This document shows positions 7,482 through 10,032 of a DNA stretch of 10,032 nt, piece after piece. A program made the translations under genes and the position numbers. The DNA is taken from assembly GCA_945860325.1 (NCBI GenBank), contig CAMARL010000058.1:1-10032 (forward strand), in the 5' to 3' direction. The notes under the pieces are model-generated. The model worked only from the letters and a program-made list of their open reading frames with translations. It was not told where the DNA came from and searched no databases. This DNA is from Spirosoma fluviale. Lineage in GTDB: Bacteria; Bacteroidota; Bacteroidia; Cytophagales; Spirosomataceae. Each line of letters begins with the position of its first letter. Within the stretch, counting starts at the first letter, position 1.

Positions 7482-8750
7482 ATGATTGCTAAATTAAAAT
7501 TTGTTTTAGGCCTTTGCGGCATCGCGGTGTTAATGACATCCTGCCCAAGCGGCATTGGAAGTAAATTAGGTGGAAGTCTAGGCGGCAAACCTAATAGTGT
7601 CAACGTCGGAAGTTCGTCTTCCGTAACTGGTCTTGCATATAATCAAAAATCAGGATTTCAGGTTGACAAAAAATTCACAGGACAGCTCATTGGGCCTAAC
7701 TTAGTCTTTATTGAAGGAGGCCGGTTTACTATGGGATCCATTGAAGAAGATGTGATGGGAACACATGATAACATCGAACGTACGGTTTCTGTACAATCGT
7801 TTTACATGGATGAAACGGAAATCGCGAATGTGCATTATTTAGAATATTTATATTCCGTTCAAAAAGATTCAACCTTAGATTTTTATGAGGCGGCATTGCC
7901 TGATACAAGTGTTTGGCGCAATGATTTAGCCTTTAATGACCCTTATGTTGAACAATATTTGAGATTCCCAGGATTTAGAATGTATCCAGTGGTTGGAATT
8001 TCTTGGACTCAGGCGACCGATTATTCTTTGTGGAGAACGGCGGTGGTGAATCAAAATTTAGCCGGGGGAAATGCTAAAACAAAAGCTCCGAAAGCGACTA
8101 AGACGGGTGCGGCAACAGCTTCAGCTGCGACTAGAGCCAATGCGCCAGCCAGAGTTAGCATTGAATCAGGACGTATTTTACCCTCTTACCGATTACCTAC
8201 TGAAGCGGAATGGGAATATGCGGCGAAGGCGATGATTGGAACCCAACAACAAGATGAAAACCAAGCAAACCAACGAATTTATCCTTGGGATGGTCCATCA
8301 TTAAGAGAATCTAGCGGAAAAAGCAGAGGAACGATGTTGGCCAATTTCAAACGTGGACGAGGCGATTATGCAGGTATTGCAGGTAAATCAAATGACGGCG
8401 CAATCATTACCGCTGAAATTTACAAATATGCTCCGAACGATTTCGGATTATACCAGATGGCGGGAAATGTCAATGAGTGGGTGATGGATTTATATCGTCC
8501 TTTATCTTTTCAAGATTTCAATGACTTAAATCCTGTGCGTCGAAATGATAAATTGGACAAAGCATCCCGTTACGATAGCAAAAACAATAATTCATTAATT
8601 GACAATAAATCCAGAGTTTACAAAGGAGGTTCTTGGGCTGACATTTCTTATTGGTTAGCACCAGGCTCTCGCAGGTTCTTGGATCAGGATTCTGCTACGG
8701 CGACCATCGGTTTCCGTTGCGCCATGATATCAGCTGGATTAAATAAATAA
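7482..8750 (+). CDS. gldJ: GldJ-like gliding motility / type IX secretion lipoprotein (FGE-sulfatase fold)
   Basis: The 422-residue protein starts with a lipoprotein signal peptide ending LMTSC (Cys21), so it should be anchored in the outer membrane. After a Gly/Ser-rich linker the FGE-sulfatase (SUMF1-like) domain runs from about 74 to 415: LVFIEGGRFTMGS (74-86), SFYMDETEIANVHYLEYLYS (106-125), ALPDTSVWRNDLAFND (138-153), YRLPTEAEWEYAAKA (236-250), MAGNVNEWVMDLYRP (326-340), VYKGGSWAD (379-387) and IGFRCAM (409-415). The YLEYLY and ALPDT-VWRN segments resemble GldJ rather than GldK. An Ala/Lys/Thr-rich insertion lies at about 196-224. The GGSW region, where true formylglycine-generating enzymes carry their catalytic cysteines, has none here, which agrees with a structural role. 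In Flavobacterium johnsoniae GldJ is needed for gliding and, by stabilising GldK, for type IX secretion. This copy is shorter than that homologue, with little tail after IGFRCAM. Confidence 0.88.
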   Translation: MIAKLKFVLGLCGIAVLMTSCPSGIGSKLGGSLGGKPNSVNVGSSSSVTGLAYNQKSGFQVDKKFTGQLIGPNLVFIEGGRFTMGSIEEDVMGTHDNIERTVSVQSFYMDETEIANVHYLEYLYSVQKDSTLDFYEAALPDTSVWRNDLAFNDPYVEQYLRFPGFRMYPVVGISWTQATDYSLWRTAVVNQNLAGGNAKTKAPKATKTGAATASAATRANAPARVSIESGRILPSYRLPTEAEWEYAAKAMIGTQQQDENQANQRIYPWDGPSLRESSGKSRGTMLANFKRGRGDYAGIAGKSNDGAIITAEIYKYAPNDFGLYQMAGNVNEWVMDLYRPLSFQDFNDLNPVRRNDKLDKASRYDSKNNNSLIDNKSRVYKGGSWADISYWLAPGSRRFLDQDSATATIGFRCAMISAGLNK

Positions 8751-9431
8751 TCATTTTAAAGCCGCCAGTGCGAGAAAAGAAATTTCTCTTGCGCCGGCGG
8801 CTTTTAATTTTTCGGCTGCCGCTAAAAAAGTAGCCCCAGTAGTCAAGGTGTCATCCACGACTAAAATATGTTTGCCCCTAATGAGCCCCTCATTTTCTAC
8901 CCCAAAAGCATCTGAAAGAGATTCATACCGCTGAACTCTATTTTGGCCAACCAAAGATTTACTCTGAATTTTACGAATTAATACTTGTTCAAGACATGGC
9001 AATCCGGTGGCTTTTTGGATTCCTGTGGTCAAGGATGCGGCTTGATTATATCCTCTTTCGCTTAGTTTCTTAGCAAAAAGAGGAATAGGGATCATGGCAT
9101 CATAAAAAATAAATAAATGGGCTTTTTGTAATTCTTTGCCACACCAAAAACCCAAAAATTCGCCTAAATCAGCATGTCCCTTATATTTAACCTCATGCAT
9201 GAGGTGCTGAACCCGACTTCCCTCAGAAAATAAAAAAAAGGCATTGGCATCTTTAAAATCAAATAATCCGTCAAATTTTGCGGTAATCCAATTGGGTGTG
9301 GGCAGAAATAAACCCGGCTTAGGCAAGTCGAATCGACAGCCCGTACAGATAAAATCTTCCGACGCTAAAAGTGGAAATTGGCAAGCTCCGCAGAGCCTAG
9401 GATAAACTAATTGTAAAAAGCTCTTAAACAT
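8751..9431 (-). CDS. comF: ComF-family phosphoribosyltransferase-like protein
   Basis: The 226-residue protein has an N-terminal double CxxC zinc ribbon (C14, C17, C29, C32). The family block KKLSERGYNQAASL lies at 121-134, and the phosphoribosyltransferase PRPP loop VVDDTLTTGAT at 191-201. This order is typical of ComF/GntX proteins, which support DNA uptake during natural transformation in several bacteria and are also kept in species not known to be competent. The biochemical reaction of the family is not firmly established. The start at 9431 fits the usual short N-terminus before the first CxxC. No consensus promoter was found in the gap to fusA. Its stop codon directly touches the gldJ stop, and its last codons double as the terminator for gldJ. 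Confidence 0.92.
   Translation of the reverse strand: MFKSFLQLVYPRLCGACQFPLLASEDFICTGCRFDLPKPGLFLPTPNWITAKFDGLFDFKDANAFFLFSEGSRVQHLMHEVKYKGHADLGEFLGFWCGKELQKAHLFIFYDAMIPIPLFAKKLSERGYNQAASLTTGIQKATGLPCLEQVLIRKIQSKSLVGQNRVQRYESLSDAFGVENEGLIRGKHILVVDDTLTTGATFLAAAEKLKAAGAREISFLALAALK
8758..8812 (+). terminator. Intrinsic terminator of gldJ, inside the comF coding sequence
   Basis: AAAGCCGCC (8758-8766) pairs perfectly with GGCGGCTTT (8796-8804). Inside, after one A/C mismatch, GTGC pairs with GCGC (one wobble) and GAGAAA with TTTCTC beside a 2-nt TT bulge, leaving a 5-nt loop. The stem runs into TTTTAATTTTT (8802-8812). It starts eight bases after the gldJ stop. On the minus strand the same stem is followed by TTTAAAATGATTATTTATTT, a weaker tail that could also end comF mRNA. 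Confidence 0.88.
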
Positions 9432-9442
9432 CTAGAAAAACT

Positions 9443-9473
9443 TTTGTATTTAATATAAGTTTCAGTAATTTTG
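9443..9473 (+). promoter_or_regulatory. Promoter of fusA
   Basis: TTTG (9443-9446), a 19-nt spacer and TAATTTTG (9466-9473) match the Bacteroidota consensus at every fixed position. The predicted start near 9480 gives a leader of about 98 nt before the fusA ATG, long compared with the 25-35 nt predicted for mfd and gldJ. Confidence 0.8.
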
Positions 9474-9485
9474 CACCCCTAAAAC

Positions 9486-9526
9486 AGTACTAAAACGAAA
9501 ACATATTGTTTTGTTGTCCAAGTACT
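9486..9526 (+). promoter_or_regulatory. Stem-loop at the 5' end of the fusA leader
   Basis: AGTACT (9486-9491) can pair with AGTACT (9521-9526). Inside, AAC (9494-9496) pairs with GTT (9513-9515) and AAAACA (9498-9503) with TGTTTT (9507-9512), with G9497 bulged and a 3-nt loop TAT. Together this is 15 base pairs with a small internal loop, starting a few bases after the predicted transcript start. The rest of the leader (9527-9577) is A-rich and unstructured up to the ATG. It may stabilise the mRNA or take part in control; no known riboswitch family is recognised. Confidence 0.45.
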
Positions 9527-9577
9527 TGATCATTTAAAAATAGAGTTAAAAAAAACATTTCATAATTAAATTTAAAA

Positions 9578-10032
9578 ATGGCACGCGATTTAAGATTTAC
9601 TAGAAACATTGGTATTGCTGCGCACATTGATGCTGGTAAAACCACCACAACAGAACGTATTCTCTATTATGCTGGGGTTTCTCACAAAATAGGTGAGGTA
9701 CATGATGGAGCGGCTACCATGGACTGGATGGAGCAAGAGCAGGAGCGTGGGATCACGATCACTTCGGCGGCGACAACAGTAGGTTGGAAATACCGCGATC
9801 AAGATTACCACATCAACATTATTGACACTCCGGGTCACGTAGATTTTACCGTAGAGGTGAATCGTTCTTTACGTGTATTAGATGGTCTAGTATTTTTATT
9901 TTCGGCGGTAGATGGCGTTGAGCCTCAGTCGGAGACCAACTGGCGTTTGGCGAATAACTACAATGTAGCTCGTATTGGATTTGTCAATAAGATGGACCGT
10001 TCGGGTGCTGATTTCTTAAACGTGTGTAAGCA
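9578..10032 (+). CDS. fusA: Translation elongation factor G (EF-G), N-terminal part (3' end outside window)
   Basis: The first 151 codons encode the GTPase domain of EF-G, which drives tRNA-mRNA translocation on the ribosome and, with RRF, ribosome recycling. The G motifs are intact: AHIDAGKT (15-22), switch I RGITIT (57-62), DTPGH (83-87) and NKMD (137-140). The stretch VFLFSAVDGVEPQSETNWRL is of the Bacteroidota type. All GTPase residues are present, so nothing in this part suggests a degenerate paralogue. The gene is not preceded by rpsL-rpsG as in a standard str operon; it has its own promoter and is divergent from comF. Whether rpsJ follows cannot be seen. Confidence 0.96.
   Translation, partial: MARDLRFTRNIGIAAHIDAGKTTTTERILYYAGVSHKIGEVHDGAATMDWMEQEQERGITITSAATTVGWKYRDQDYHINIIDTPGHVDFTVEVNRSLRVLDGLVFLFSAVDGVEPQSETNWRLANNYNVARIGFVNKMDRSGADFLNVCK

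Noticed and set aside
8070..8155. Low-complexity Ala/Lys/Thr-rich stretch in gldJ as a possible frameshift or inserted repeat
   Set aside because: The frame stays open and conserved FGE-fold motifs continue on both sides; other GldJ proteins, as I recall, also have a basic linker here.
9473..9480. AGGGGTGC on the minus strand upstream of comF, like the start of a TPP riboswitch
   Set aside because: None of the other THI-box blocks (CTGAGA, GAACCTGAT, GGATAATGC) follow before the comF ATG; chance match.

Overview
The window looks like a chromosomal core region of a member of the Bacteroidota. The evidence is a TonB-dependent receptor with an N-terminal carboxypeptidase-regulatory-like domain, a gliding/type IX secretion lipoprotein of the GldJ type, several promoters matching the Bacteroidota consensus (TTTG, about 19 nt, TAnnTTTG), AT-rich leaders without clear Shine-Dalgarno sequences, and an EF-G of Bacteroidota type. 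The protein sequences feel closest to Cytophagales-like lineages, but that is an impression and not a demonstrated placement. Nothing here looks mobile: no transposase, integrase, phage gene, CRISPR array or tRNA was found, and every gap between genes is below 300 bases.

Layout. Positions 1-575 (minus) hold the N-terminal 191 codons of a TerC/Alx-type membrane protein that runs off the left edge. It is divergent from a soluble GT2 glycosyltransferase (632-1369, plus). That gene converges on a TonB-dependent outer-membrane receptor (1422-3809, minus), with a 12-bp hairpin between them. The receptor mRNA begins with a well-conserved TPP (thiamine pyrophosphate) riboswitch (3910-3990), which makes thiamine or a thiamine precursor the predicted cargo. 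Its promoter sits back to back with that of mfd (4064-7417, plus), the transcription-repair coupling factor. A consensus promoter starting two bases after the mfd stop drives gldJ (7482-8750, plus), a lipoprotein with a formylglycine-generating-enzyme fold. gldJ meets comF (8751-9431, minus) with no intergenic base at all, and a strong intrinsic terminator is written into the last codons of comF. Divergent from comF, fusA (EF-G) starts at 9578 behind a consensus promoter and a structured leader of about 100 nt, and runs off the right edge.

The genes do not form one pathway. They are mostly single-gene transcription units packed closely and sharing regulatory DNA: overlapping divergent promoters, a promoter against a stop codon, and a terminator inside a coding sequence. 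I see no undescribed multi-gene system. The items most worth a second look are the riboswitch/promoter cluster at 3839-4027, the compact GldJ, the coding-embedded terminator and the fusA leader.
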